Assembly: GCA_002633005.1 (NCBI GenBank)
Contig: NMRA01000182.1
Span: forward strand, 693,198-757,197
Origin: Phoronis australis
Taxonomy: Eukaryota; Phoronida; Phoronidae
Direction of reading: 5' to 3'
DNA: 64,000 bases
Of the stretch, positions 48,701 through 58,778 are shown piece after piece (within the stretch, counting starts at the first letter, position 1; each line of letters starts with the position of its first letter). The position numbers and the translations under genes are program-made. The notes beneath the pieces are model-generated. The model saw only the letters and a list, made by a program, of their open reading frames with translations, did not search any database and was not told the DNA's origin.

Positions 48701-51700
48701 TGTACAAAATTCCACGTTCTCATATGATAACATAAGGATTTTTTTAGATCCAGCGCTTCTTTCATGAAGGTTGTTCTCGGCGAACATCACGTGACAGAAG
48801 GTGGTCACGAAGAAGTCCCTCCCGTGACAAAATCATTAAGTAAAATTTTCATGGTAAGTGGTATTGCAAAAATATGTTTTACAAATAACGAGGTCGCAGA
48901 AATGGGCACAATTGGTTTCACAGCCGAAAAAACATTTTGTTATAGTTTTTTGATAAGATGGACTCCTTGAAGTTATTTGCTTTGACTAGACCTATAAAAC
49001 AACTAAATCCTTTGTGATTTTGTGATTTTATCACAAATCGCTATTTATTGTCATTATCTGACAGCTATTCACTAAAGTCCTTAGCATTACTGAAAGCGCA
49101 AGATCACACAAGGCCTCGCAAAATCCCGCTAGTGACAACAAAAAAGTTTCACAAGTACGCTCGTTGGGCGGCTAAATTACGGGATAAAACTAGAAAGGTT
49201 ATTGTCACAGTGTGACAATAATGACCTCTGCATGTAAGTTTTGCTGGAATTTTTATTGGAAGTTATTAACAACAACCCATTTTCCAATATGAAAAAGAAT
49301 TCTTTAAAACTGAAGAAGAAATTGCAAGTTGATAATCTGATGACCTTTGCACTAATTGACCCTTGCCGGTGCATTGTGAGCCCTGATGAGGGAAGAAATG
49401 TAAACTCTATGAAAAGTTCAGTTATTAGTAAAAATCACAAATATCTTACTTTAAGCACTTAAGAATACAAGATGAGTAAATTGGTCAAACTTTCAAAAGA
49501 AAAATGCACCTAATGACCCCATGATTTCACCAAATGACCTGAAACCTTAGAATTCAAAGTCAATCGCAATTACTAAACAAATATATAAATTTGAAGTGTC
49601 TAGGTCAAAATGACTCAATGACCTTTGACTTTGTTTCTGATTGGACGGCCCTATTGCTTAGTCAAGTAGAGTATTTGATTGCCATGTAGGTTTATACCAG
49701 TGTGCTGAAATTGAAAAGAATTCCTTGAAAAATGTAGGAGAAATAACATTTTGAAAAATACCTTTGCACTAATTGACCCTATCCACTACATTACAATCCA
49801 CTTAATATAATCATTGCAAAGTCCACCAAAATTGTCTTTAAAACTGAGAGTCAGCTGTCATATATGAAAACGTGTTGAATAGGAAGGTAAAAATTTTGGA
49901 AGAAAAATGCACCTAATGACCCCATGGTTGCACCAAATGACCTGAAACTTTAAAATTCAAACTCATTTACATTTTACTAAACAGATATGAAAATTCGAAA
50001 TGTCTGGCTCCAAATTTTAGTTTGCTCTCAGGGACCTTTGACTTTGTTTCTGATTGGATAGTCCTATTGTTTAGTCAAGTAGGATACTTGATTGGCATGT
50101 AGGTTTACGCCAGTGTGCTGAAATTAAAAATAATTCCTTGAAAATATAGGAGAAATAACATATGAACTTTAGATGACCTTTGCCCTAATTGACCATATCC
50201 GGTGCATTATAAGCCCTTTAGGACAACTATCGTCAAGTCCTTGAAAAGTGTATTTAATGTTGAGAATCACAGTTGCCTAACTGTTGGCACACCGTCACGG
50301 AATTGTGTTTTGTGGTTTTACTGTATTTTGACGCTGAACTCTGTGAGTATCGATGTAAATTTTTGCTGTAACACCGTTATCCTGCTGTGTACCCTTTCCA
50401 AGGTTATTCCTGGTTGCTATTCAAGGTGCAGCATCTATCTGAGCGCAACTCAACTGGTGATAGCTCACTGCATTGCTACTGCTATGTATTTACGACAACT
50501 ACATTGTGTCTATCCATTTTTCTAACCAGAGAAACACCATGACAATGTAATTGACTGGCTTGAGGTTTTTAATGTGAGATTCTCTCCAGTCACGGAATCT
50601 GCTACCAATAACAGTGAGGTTCTTTACAGTCCTGAGCGGAAAGTAGATATACAGCTGCAACCACGGAAACGTGGCTCAAACCAGACCACGTCTCGGCTTT
50701 CAATGGTATCTTCGATTTATTTAATTTTAGTGACTCGTTGTTCACAACCGAGAATATTAATGAGTCAACCCCGTCAGACTCTGGTAGTATCCTGAGTGAC
50801 CATAGACCCGATATTCTATCTGATTTAAAATACACCCATGGTCTCCGTATTGGGAACATGAATATAGTGTCGCGAACTGATCGAATTGGTGAACTGCGTT
50901 TTATTATGAATCAAAAACCCATTGATATTCTTTGCTTGAATGAAACATGGCTCTCTTCTATCATCGATGATTCTGAGATCGCTATCGACGGCTTTGAATT
51001 GAATAGGAAAGACTGTAACAGGAAAGGTGGTGGTGTTGCCATCTACACGAAAGAAGGACTGACTAGCCGTCAGCTCCAGCACCATGACGACCATGTGGAA
51101 TCGCTCTGGGTTGAGATTGGCATCCCTAAATCGAAGAACTTAATTTTTGGAATAGTCTACAGACCACCCTCTGCGAACGCACAGTACACAGAAAATTTAC
51201 TGAACATTTAAAAGTATTGTTCATAATCAAGCTCACACTAGCAAAGATTTTATTGTTTCTGGTGATTTTAATTATGATGCATTGTGTAAAAAGACAGTGG
51301 GTAAGATTAGAGCATGGGAACGAGAGTTGGGTATGCAGAATATAATTAACGTGCCCACAAGGGTTACCGACAAAACTTCCACATGCCTTGATCTTATACT
51401 TGTATCAAACGTTGACAAAGTTTTTAAGTTTGATAGTATACCCATTGTTATTGGTGGACATAATCTTGTATTCACAGCGTATTAGACTTGTCGCCCTAGA
51501 TTTCCGCCACGTATCATTACCAAGCGTTCATATCGTACCTTCGATAACGAAGACTTTGTCAGAGACCTACAGGCGATTGATTGAGGCTTCGTTACCACCG
51601 CTGGTGAACCCGATGCCGCTTGGACGATTTTCAAGCAAAGTTTCATTGGAGTGATTAATGATCAAGCCCCCGTAATCCAATTGAAATTAAAGGGCATAAT

Positions 51701-54700
51701 GATAATCTCATATAGAGAGGCTACCTGAAGCGAATAGTTCAACCTACTCGAAATTCATCTGACTGGGGTATCTTTAAGAAAGCTAGAAATAATGTAAACA
51801 ACGCTCTTAAACGGGCTAAGGCTGGGTATTACGACCAAGTTATTAATGAAAACAAATCTAACGGAAAAAATCTCTGGAAATCATAAAATCAATTTCACCC
51901 TAACAAGTCCAAGTCTGTCGCCAATGAATTTCTAATTGGTAACGATGTTGTTTCGGACAAAAGTAAAATAGCAAACGCATTTAATGACTTTTTACTGGCA
52001 TTGGTCAAAAACTTGCTGAAAATTCAGTATGTCAACTATTGAACTCCCGCCCAAGATACAGGAGGGGATATCATTTAAGTTTCAAGACATTAAAGTCGAC
52101 TACGACCCAGAACAAATGAAAATTCTGAACTCTAGTAGTGCCAGTGGCATCGATAGCATTGATACCAAACTATTAAAACTGGCGTCTCAGCACATAGCTG
52201 AGCCCCTTACGAGGATCATGAATTTAAGTTTAAAAACGGCCACAATTCCTAGAGAATGGAAGATGGCGGTTGTTACTCCTGTTTTTAAAGATGGTGAAAA
52301 GTCCTGTTTCGAGAATTATAGACCAACATCGGTCCTCCCTACAGTGTCCAAAATTCTTGAAAGGTGTGTCCAAAAAGCAGCTTCACCAATTCCTGGAACA
52401 AAATTCGCTTCTCTCGGCAGCACAGTCTGGTTTCCGCCCCTTGCATTCCACTCTGACTCCAAGTATTCATGCTACTGAGTTTATCTTTAATAATATGGAT
52501 CAGGGGTGGTTTACTGGTGCTGTCTTTGGTGATCTTAAGAAAGCCTTTGACTGTGGACCATGGTATTCTATTACAGAAACTAAAGTCTTATGGAGTTAAT
52601 GATAACGAACTTCTTTGGTTTAAAAACTAGTTATAGGACCGTAAAATGGCCGCCAAATACGGTGGTATTCTTTCTGACTACTCAACCGTAATCACGGGCG
52701 AGCGTACCTCAGGGTTCCATTCTGGGCCCTCTATTATTCACTATTTTTGTTAACGACCTCCCTACTGACCTCCACAAAAGTGTCCCGGTTGTATATGCTG
52801 ATGACACTGCAATTATCTCTACAGCTGAATCAGTAAAAGAAATCGAATCTTCCACAATGAGCTGGCTGATTCAAAATAAACTCGCTCTTAAAGTTAGTAT
52901 ACCCAAGTCGATGCTGTTGGGGACCCACCAGAAATTAAAAAAAAACAAAACTGCCCCTTTCTTTCAACGGTTCTCCCATCGAGAATGTTGACAAGTTTAA
53001 GTACTTGGGCCTTAGTTTAGATCCCAATCTTAAATTTAATATGCACATACATAACATCACAAAGAAATTATCATAGAAAATCGGTGTACTTAAACGTCTC
53101 GGCAAATTTCTTAATGTCAGTACTCTTAAGACACTATTCCATTCTATTAATCAGCCTCATATTGATTATTGTTTACCGGTTTGGGGGCATACCAGTGACA
53201 CACTTGTCAGCAAAGTCCAAGTAATCCAAATCAGAACCGTCAGGGCTATCTTCTGTACTAGAATTAGGGACACCAAGGTCGATGACTTGTATTCCAAGCT
53301 GGGATTTATGAAAGTAAAACAAAGAAATAAATATCTCCCTCCCTGTTGTATGTACAGATGTTTGAATGGCTTGGCTTCAGCATATCTCAACCGAAAATTC
53401 AATAGCAGTCAAGATGTATATTCTAGACGGTCTTCTGTTGCTGGAAATGCTACTTTTAAAAAAATTAAAACCGAGACCGGTAAAAGGTCTTTTATCTATG
53501 CTGCTGCTGCAATATGGAACTCTCTTAGCCCAGAAATTATACAGTCCGATTCAATTAATACTTTCAAGCGTAATATTAAAAAGTGGATGAAATTTACCTA
53601 ACCTTTTTATACCCTACCTTTCCTAATCATGTCATTCTTTTATTGTCGTAAATACTCTCATTGTTTAGAGTCATCTCTTTATTTATTTCATCAGTCTTAG
53701 TTAAATTTTCACCATTCTTCGTCATTTGTTTATTTTCTTAATTCTCAACCTGTTTTAATTGCATCTTTGTTAAGTAAATTTGATTTCTGTTTTATTACTT
53801 CATTGTATTATATTACTTTTTTGTTTTTGAGGGCCCTTTTGGAAAGCAGTGCTATCACTGAAGAGGCCACCCTCATTTTAAATATCAATAAATAAATAAA
53901 TAAATAAATAAACACTAGAACACTCGGTGAATGAAAAGGACAATTTTCAGAAGAAAAGTGCACCTCATAACCCCATGGTTGCACTAAATGACCTGAAGCT
54001 TTGGATTTCGAACTGAATTACCAATCAGACGTGTGAATTTGAAGTGTCTAGCTCAAAATTTTAGTTTGCACCTAATGACCTTTGACATGTTGAATCTGAT
54101 TGGATGATTTGATTACTTACAAAAATACTTTTTAAATTGCCTTGGTGACTTATACCTGTGCCCCGAATTTCAATAAGATAGCTTTAAAACTGAAGAAGGA
54201 GTAGCTTTTGAAAGTTATATGACCTTTGCACCAAACGATTTCTTCCGGTGCATTATGGAATATGATTGTATAATGAATCAAACTACGTAACGCTACTAAT
54301 CATATGTTGAATTTAAAGAACATACTTACACCCATTTTTGAGTTATTAAGCGTCAAAGTTGGTTCGAAGAAGAACAATAATAAGAATAAGAAGAATAAGA
54401 GTAAGAATAAAATTGAGGAAAACCCAGGAACAACAATACTCTGCGCTTACACGGGCAGAGTAATTAAGAGTTTCCGTCCCACAAATGGAAATTTTCGCTA
54501 TAAAGGCCTTGCGAATGTCTTGCATAAACGGAACTGAACCCTGATCTCTGTCGAGTTTGCTGCCCTTCTCAGCCCAGGTTGTTAAAAAGTTGGCGTCTTC
54601 GATTTACATTGTACGAAGTCTGCACACTATGGAAATAGGCCTATAGCTTAAGTTATGACAGTTTTGTCAAGTAATTGATAAACAGTGTTTGAGCTAAAAA

Positions 54701-57150
54701 AATTGCTGGTGTTTCTCAGTATAGGCTGTGCTAATTAATAAATAATTGCAGATGGTCTGTACCTGACGTGTGCAAGCCGCGCATGAGGGCCTATTACACT
54801 CTTATCCTGAAACCATTTTATGCTTTAAAACCGAGCTGAGGAGCTAGAAACCTAACTCAAGTGTTTAGAAGTGAGACCCTGTGGGACTCGAACCCACGAC
54901 CTCGAGTAAAGAAAGTGGACACATTTCACACTAGGCCACACTACCTCCTGAATCTGTGCCAATTGGTTCAGTATTAGTAATGCCGCCCCTTTAGTAACTT
55001 GAAACATGAAGGGTACATGCTCAGTTTCATGTGCTCGTGTAAACACTCTATTTCAGCATCCAAATTACGACGGAAATGGCAATGGTTTCCCTAATGACAT
55101 AGCCTTGTTGAAATTTACCGAACCAGTCACTTTCACCAACGAGATCATTCCCGCATGTCTACCTCCCGCGGACATGATTATTGCCGGAAACGACAGCTGT
55201 TGGATTTCAGGATGGAGTAAAACCCAAGGTAGATTTACTACTCAGCGAATAAAAATGCTTACTTTACAGTACATGTTGTGTTTTGGTATACATGAATGTA
55301 CACGTTTGATTTTCAGGTATAAAACTTCAAGTTCTCATATCAGGCATGCGTTCAGTAGACGCTAGGACCTACGCTAGGACCTAGCCAAAAGGTAGTCAAG
55401 GTCACGTGCTCTTATTTAAAATACACTGAAATATCTCGCGTAATCTCGCAAAGTCTTGCTTTTAAGCTAGGTCCTAGCGTTACTGAACGGGAGGCAGATT
55501 TTTCAATTTTAGAGATCATGAGTACGATAAGCCTACAACATGGCCGACAAGTACAATTGTATTTTGTCAAATTTCTTGACAAGAATAAAATTCAAGAAAA
55601 TTTTATCCCGTTGTTAGTGTGACTTGTATAGTGCAGATATCGCAATGTAACATTTAGGAAAGTTTATATTACTTGCAGCATGATAATTTTGTTAATTGTT
55701 TTGTACGAAATAATTGAAGAATTATCGTATACCTGTAAATGCATCATTTTGTATAGCGTAACTCCGACAGCATTCAATCCCTCTTTGTCATGTCGCCTCG
55801 TTTAAGGAGAAAAGAACAGGGCGAATAATTCATTATTATCTGCTGCGTATTCTTACTTGTATTTCAATTTATAGACCCAAACCAGAAGAGCGAAATTTTG
55901 AACGAGCTGAAGGTTGACGTACTAACCAATGACGTATGCTCTGACAAGTGGAATAGCAGTTATATCAACAGCGGCCATGTTTGCTTGAACAACGGTCTCT
56001 CGGGAGCCTGCAATGTAAGTATCTATGGGTTAGCAAAACTGATTCGATGCCTGAAACCAACTAAATTGTAAACAATGCAGCAAATTTTATAAAAACTCTT
56101 TCCAAGTACCATGGAACATATTTTCGGTGCCACATTTTAAAGTCATTGCAAGTTGTGTATAAACATCCTTTTATTTGGCCTTCGACTTTTATCATAAACT
56201 TTGGATGCTTAGAAGTAGACACATGTAGCATGAACTTACAAATAGCAAGTTGATCACGGAAAAATACGATAACTGGCCTGATCAATGAAATGGTTTGTTA
56301 ACTTATTAACATAACAGCGTTAACTGTATTCCTACATGTGAAACGGAATGCGCACAAGCCATCCTAAGACCTTGGCATCGAAGTAGTTATTGCATTAATT
56401 TGCACACAAACAAATTGAAAAAACTCAGATGGTTTATAATATAAAGCACAGACACATCAGGCTGTGTTAAGCATAAATTGAATAAAGGCACATCGTGACT
56501 CTAATGGTTGGCAAAAACAAGCCTCTTTCGTGGTGTAATTCTTCCTGGAACCGAATTACCAGGAGAAACAGCGATCTTAGTTTTTTTTTAATCTAGTAAC
56601 CAATCCTAAATTGAATTTAATTTAATTGTTCATTTACATACAAGATGTAGCAGTCCCTGAAGAAACTGTTTTCAGCATCGTGGCACAGAGCAGGAAACCC
56701 CTAGATGTGAGGAGTTCCTTAACGCTGGGTTAACATGGAGTTTAGGACTCAAGAGAATAGGGCCGTTCAGTAAAGACGCTGTTAACAGCTAACCCAAGGT
56801 ATACTGAAGTTGTTTAGAAACACACCTAAATATTACGTCTTGTGTTTTGGCGGAAAATAGTTTGAAGGCGCCGCCAAAAGAAAAAGCAGTGTTTCAATGG
56901 CGAAAGGTGAAGTTTTGGCTGACCGTACCAATCGTAGATGTGGTTCTTTTGACTAATGTGAACACAACTTTTTTCTCTTTAGGGAGACAATGGTGGCCCA
57001 CTTTCATGCAAAGGTGACGACGGGAAATGGTACGTGAACGGCGCTGCCTCGTGGGGCCCATTAGGATGTAAGACGGAAGGTTACCCCAGTGTCTATTCAC
57101 GAGTAACCTTCTTCCTGGATTGGATCAAGGACACATTGACTAACCATTAA
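42657..57150 (+). CDS. Secreted ShKT-CUB-serine protease homolog gene, predicted inactive (span of visible exons)
   Basis: Ten exons (nine firm, one probable) join in consistent phase to about 444 residues ending at TAA 57,148-57,150. Domain order is ShKT, CUB, a short Pro-rich linker, a six-Cys CC module and a chymotrypsin-fold domain. The fold retains the SRIVGG activation site, the catalytic Asp and the cysteines of all five canonical disulfides (1-122, 42-58, 136-201, 168-182, 191-220). The catalytic His is Arg (CGT 47,261-47,263) and the catalytic Ser is Asn (AAT 56,989-56,991), so no hydrolysis is expected. Known serine protease homologs act as cofactors, adhesion or immune-recognition proteins in body fluid; which role applies here is unknown. 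The first exon(s) with the signal peptide are missing. Intact frames and splice sites argue against a pseudogene. AATAAA at 57,576-57,581 may end the transcript. Confidence 0.85.
42931..43455 (+). repeat. Dispersed repeat J, copy 2 (intronic)
   Basis: Direct copy of 40,059-40,538, about 2.9 kb away, on the other side of the ShKT exon. The shared right end is GAATCGAATTAAA. No ORF of note. Confidence 0.7.
43456..44083. other. Intron sequence
   Basis: No element recognised. Ends in the pyrimidine-rich TTTGATTCGCAG acceptor. Confidence 0.5.
44084..44262 (+). CDS. Exon: CUB domain, first half
   Basis: Acceptor GATTCGCAG, donor GTACGT, phase 1 to phase 0. It encodes SCGGNFEGESGIIQSPNYPS, then NYLDCTYNV, FLAFDVE and CEYDYLE. 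The SPNYP line, three CUB cysteines and the acidic Y-D-x-L-E motif are all standard. CUB domains bind protein partners, often with calcium. Confidence 0.9.
44400..45438. other. Intron with a possible dispersed repeat
   Basis: CCATAGACTATAG with CGCCAACTCC at 44,404-44,437 recurs near 1,009. An open frame at 44,522-44,890 has no domain. Otherwise unassigned. Confidence 0.35.
45439..45574 (+). CDS. Exon: CUB domain, second half
   Basis: Acceptor TTCTTACAG, donor GTGAGT, phase 0 to phase 1. It encodes KKLCGPSAS with the fourth CUB cysteine, VNMRFVTDSSV, and the closing TGWKIEFE. Splitting the CUB between its third and fourth cysteines with a phase-0 intron is a usual arrangement. Confidence 0.9.
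46168..46203 (+). CDS. Probable 36-bp linker exon
   Basis: Acceptor TTGTTAATAG, donor GTATAT, phase 1 at both ends, so it can be included or skipped without a frameshift. It encodes GAPVPNAVPPLK, a proline-rich hinge in the expected place between CUB and the CC module. It is short and its splice sites are ordinary, so transcript evidence is needed. Confidence 0.4.
46647..46745 (+). CDS. Exon: six-cysteine CC module
   Basis: Acceptor TTCCACAG, donor GTAAGA, phase 1 at both ends. It encodes a 33-residue module with cysteine spacing C-x3-C-x5-C-x8-C-x6-CC, ending GTVCC. The terminal VCC and position just before a protease domain recall arthropod clip domains. The spacing is also near beta-defensin-like modules. 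I cannot choose between these and an independent family. Confidence 0.8.
47109..47274 (+). CDS. Exon: protease-fold N-terminus, His-to-Arg
   Basis: Acceptor ATTTAACAG, donor GTTTGT (weak consensus), phase 1 to phase 2. It starts CGVRKESRIVGGNYTSK: a Cys for the pro-domain link, then an intact tryptic activation site. It continues WPWQVSLQ and HFCGATLINN. The catalytic-His block reads TSARCVDG instead of TAAHC, so position 57 (chymotrypsin numbering) is Arg, codon CGT at 47,261-47,263. Confidence 0.9.
47275..48747. other. Intron; possible decayed THAP-like element
   Basis: A frame around 48,118-48,170 reads ISREMSQKFRKWLVRV, vaguely like the THAP core of the Kolobok copies, but termini and cysteines are not recognisable. 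Otherwise nothing assigned. Confidence 0.25.
48748..48853 (+). CDS. Exon: protease-fold, between His and Asp blocks
   Basis: Acceptor TTTTTTAG, donor GTAAGT, phase 2 to phase 0. It encodes MKVVLGEHHVTEGGHEE, the usual V-x-LGEH line after the His block, and ends KSLSKIFM, leading into the I-x-HPNY line of the next exon. Confidence 0.85.
49180..50290 (+). repeat. Tandem array 3 of ~415-bp units (intronic)
   Basis: The line GC.CTAATTGACC followed by GTGCATTATAAGCCC-like sequence recurs near 49,350, 49,767 and 50,181. CACCTAATGACCCCATG and TGACCTTTGACTTTG recur between them. With the LINE removed, the next unit at 54,229 keeps the same spacing (about 426 bp). Array 2 is the same family in reverse orientation. 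Confidence 0.75.
50291..53911 (+). mobile_element. Non-LTR retrotransposon (CR1/Jockey-like LINE), decayed
   Basis: Boundaries come from the interrupted array on both sides; a possible short duplication is CAC. Endonuclease piece 50,738-51,211 contains GNMNIVSRTDRIGELR, DILCLNETWL and RKGGGVAIYTK. Reverse transcriptase pieces lie in 52,029-52,900: SASGIDSIDTKLLKL, VVTPVFKDGEKS, then GPLLFTIFVNDLP and VYADDTAII with the YADD box. The C-terminal piece 53,287-53,601 ends AAAAIWNSLSPEII and TFKRNIKKWM. The 3' tail is (AAAT)n. At least four frameshifts or stops make it inactive. The 5' ~450 nt may be an ORF1 remnant or UTR. Confidence 0.85.
53884..53911. repeat. (AAAT)n tail of the LINE
   Basis: About seven AAAT repeats directly after TTTTAAATATCA. 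Short simple-repeat tails are typical of target-primed LINE insertions. Confidence 0.85.
53912..54300 (+). repeat. Array 3 continued beyond the LINE
   Basis: Contains GAAGAAAAGTGCACCTCATAACCCC, the continuation of the unit cut at 50,290, then TGACCTTTGACATG at 54,076-54,089 and the CCGGTGCATTATGG hallmark at about 54,246. Confidence 0.7.
54301..54870. other. Purine-rich simple repeat and anonymous DNA
   Basis: A degenerate AATAAG/AAGAAT tract lies at 54,366-54,412. The surrounding 77-codon open frame is mostly Lys/Asn from this tract and is not a supported gene. Confidence 0.4.
54872..54965 (-). repeat. tRNA-derived sequence (SINE head or tRNA pseudogene)
   Basis: On the minus strand a perfect T arm GTGGG-TTCGAGT-CCCAC lies at 54,897-54,881, holding an exact B box GGTTCGAGTCC. 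TGGCCTAGTGT upstream is a good A-box match. The acceptor stem does not pair, so it is not an intact tRNA gene. It sits ~90 nt before the splice acceptor of a host exon, antisense to it. Confidence 0.6.
55057..55228 (+). CDS. Exon: protease-fold, Asp block
   Basis: Acceptor CTATTTCAG, phase 0 to phase 1, donor GTAGAT. It encodes HPNYDGNGNGFPNDIALLKF with the catalytic Asp conserved (GAC 55,096-55,098), IIPACLPP, and NDSCWISGWSKTQ. Confidence 0.9.
55229..55874. other. Intron sequence with an imperfect inverted pair
   Basis: CGCTAGGACCTA occurs at 55,360-55,383 (twice) and its complement TAGGTCCTAGCG at 55,470-55,481, suggesting a small inverted-repeat element of about 140 bp. Nothing else is assigned. 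Confidence 0.45.
55875..56014 (+). CDS. Exon: protease-fold, before the Ser block
   Basis: Acceptor TTTATAG, donor GTAAGT, phase 1 to phase 0. It encodes LNELKVDVLTNDVCSDKW, GHVCLNNGLSGACN. The residue equivalent to 189 is Gly rather than the Asp of trypsins, so even the specificity pocket is not trypsin-like. Confidence 0.9.
56015..56982. other. Intron sequence
   Basis: Contains a TTTTTTTTTAA run at about 56,581. No element recognised. Confidence 0.5.
56983..57150 (+). CDS. Exon: protease-fold C-terminus, Ser-to-Asn
   Basis: Acceptor TCTCTTTAG, phase 0, ending at TAA. It opens GDNGGPLSCKGDDGKW where active family members have GDSGGPL; the nucleophile codon is AAT (56,989-56,991). It continues NGAASWGPLGCKTEGYPS and closes RVTFFLDWIKDTLTNH, a full-length C-terminal helix. 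Confidence 0.95.
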   Translation, partial: GDNGGPLSCKGDDGKWYVNGAASWGPLGCKTEGYPSVYSRVTFFLDWIKDTLTNH

Positions 57151-57975
57151 TCTTCTATATGGTTATATGAGTGTTAACGATGAAGTGGTAAAATGAAAAT
57201 GATTACCTTCTGAATCACACAGGTAGTGTTTTCTTTTATTTAACTTATTCGATTATAACTTCACCTGCGAAACCAGTTATTTTTCAATACAATGACTAGC
57301 GTTCTTAGTTACACAGCAGACAATAATGACGTGAATGGAGTTCATTGATTAATTCAATGTCACGATTCATCGCCTTTGGCTGGGTTTTTTCTATTGTGAA
57401 CTATATGATTTCGATTTGACCTTTAATCTATGGTCAGCGCGCTTTCGGATTCCCCAAAGACCTACAACTTCAAACTTGGGTAAAACACAAAACTTCATAA
57501 AACTAATAGTGGAAAATTTACATATTTTAAGTGGTTTTATGTCAGACCTTGACTACAGTTAAGAGCAAAATTACAAATAAACCTAAGGGCAGTGGGTGGA
57601 ACCATCTCCACGGCCGTAGAATAATTCTTACAAAGCAGATCACTTACCATGGAATCGGAACCGTTACCCTGTCATAGCCCACAAAACATTACGCAGTGCA
57701 AAAATTCTTATCACGCACAAGATTTAGTGCATGGACCCGTAGTGCGTGGTAAACGTGCCAATGTGTACCAAACGAAGCAAGACTTGCCATTGAAATACAT
57801 ATACCATCTGGTCTTGACGTGATAGTCACATTAATCATTAGTCAGAGATGTGCACGCCTAATACCATATCTATAGGTTATGGAATTCATGATGTGACATA
57901 TTATTGGGGACAAATAAACTAACAATAATATATATTTTAGACTGTATTGGGAATTTCAGGGTCACAGCTCTACAA
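57151..57975. other. 3' flank of the protease-homolog gene
   Basis: AATAAA at 57,576-57,581 is the first canonical polyadenylation signal I see after the stop; another lies near 57,911-57,916. No further gene. Confidence 0.45.
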
Positions 57976-58262
57976 GTGAATATTTCCCAGAAGGAACCAG
58001 ATGGGTTCCTTAATTACAAGACATAACACACATTTGCGATACCCAATGTGTAATTGAGTATCGGATACTAAGTGGCACAGGTTACCATGGTACCAAATGG
58101 TACATAATACCAAATAGGTATCTGCCGATTACCTACCAAGTGGGTCGAGCAAAACGGCAAATTCAATAACAAGTATCAAATGGGTACAAGCTGCCAAATG
58201 GGCAAATGTCATATAAAGTGCCAAGTGGGTACACCAAACAGCCAACTGGGCAAAGCAGGTTC
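57976..58262. repeat. Degenerate tandem repeat of CCAAATGGGTA type
   Basis: Irregular repeats of TACCAAATGGTAC, TACCAAGTGGGT, TATCAAATGGGTAC and GCCAAATGGGCAAA, spaced roughly 10-30 bp. Many units are near-palindromic (GGTACC cores). Confidence 0.7.
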
Positions 58263-58778
58263 CGGACAAGCTGAGTGATCATACCATCCAGAGTGATAAA
58301 AAGAAATATTGTAAGGAACGTGGTGTTGTGGCTCAGTATGTGCTGAGAGCTGTGACCGGGCTGGAGAGAGGCAAGCTGCAATGATGGACGCTCGAGTACA
58401 GGTCTGGTCGCTAGCCAATGACGTCTTTTCTTGCTTGAAGGTAACACGCTCCGGACTTGAAGGAGGTACCAGCAGTGACTGCAATAACAACAATGACCAA
58501 CAGCAGATTTTGTTCGACAAAAGTAGGGAGGGTCGGAAAGATATAAATCCGTTGAATTGAGATTTTGTGGAACCCAGGGTAGGGAGGGTGGGAGAGGTAT
58601 CAAATTGTCTAATTGGGAAAACTTAGGAGTGAATGTACTGTTGCTTGAGGCTGGGCCAACAGGAAGCTGGAGAGAAAGAACTTGATTGACGGCTGTGGGG
58701 AAAGACCGCATCTCTGGAACTGCAAAATACATTTTTCGACACAACGAATCCAAGTTTTCATGCCAAAAATAAGATTTA
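58263..58778. other. Anonymous DNA with a long minus-strand open frame
   Basis: A 209-codon minus frame spans 58,163-58,792 but its end is translated simple repeat and no domain is visible, so it is not called as a gene. Confidence 0.3.

Noticed and set aside
54400-54450. 2A-like ribosome-skipping peptide (KIEENPGT)
   Set aside because: The obligatory final proline of NPGP is Thr and the upstream sequence is translated simple repeat.
54872-54965. Functional tRNA gene
   Set aside because: The T arm is perfect but the acceptor stem does not pair and the anticodon arm is poor.
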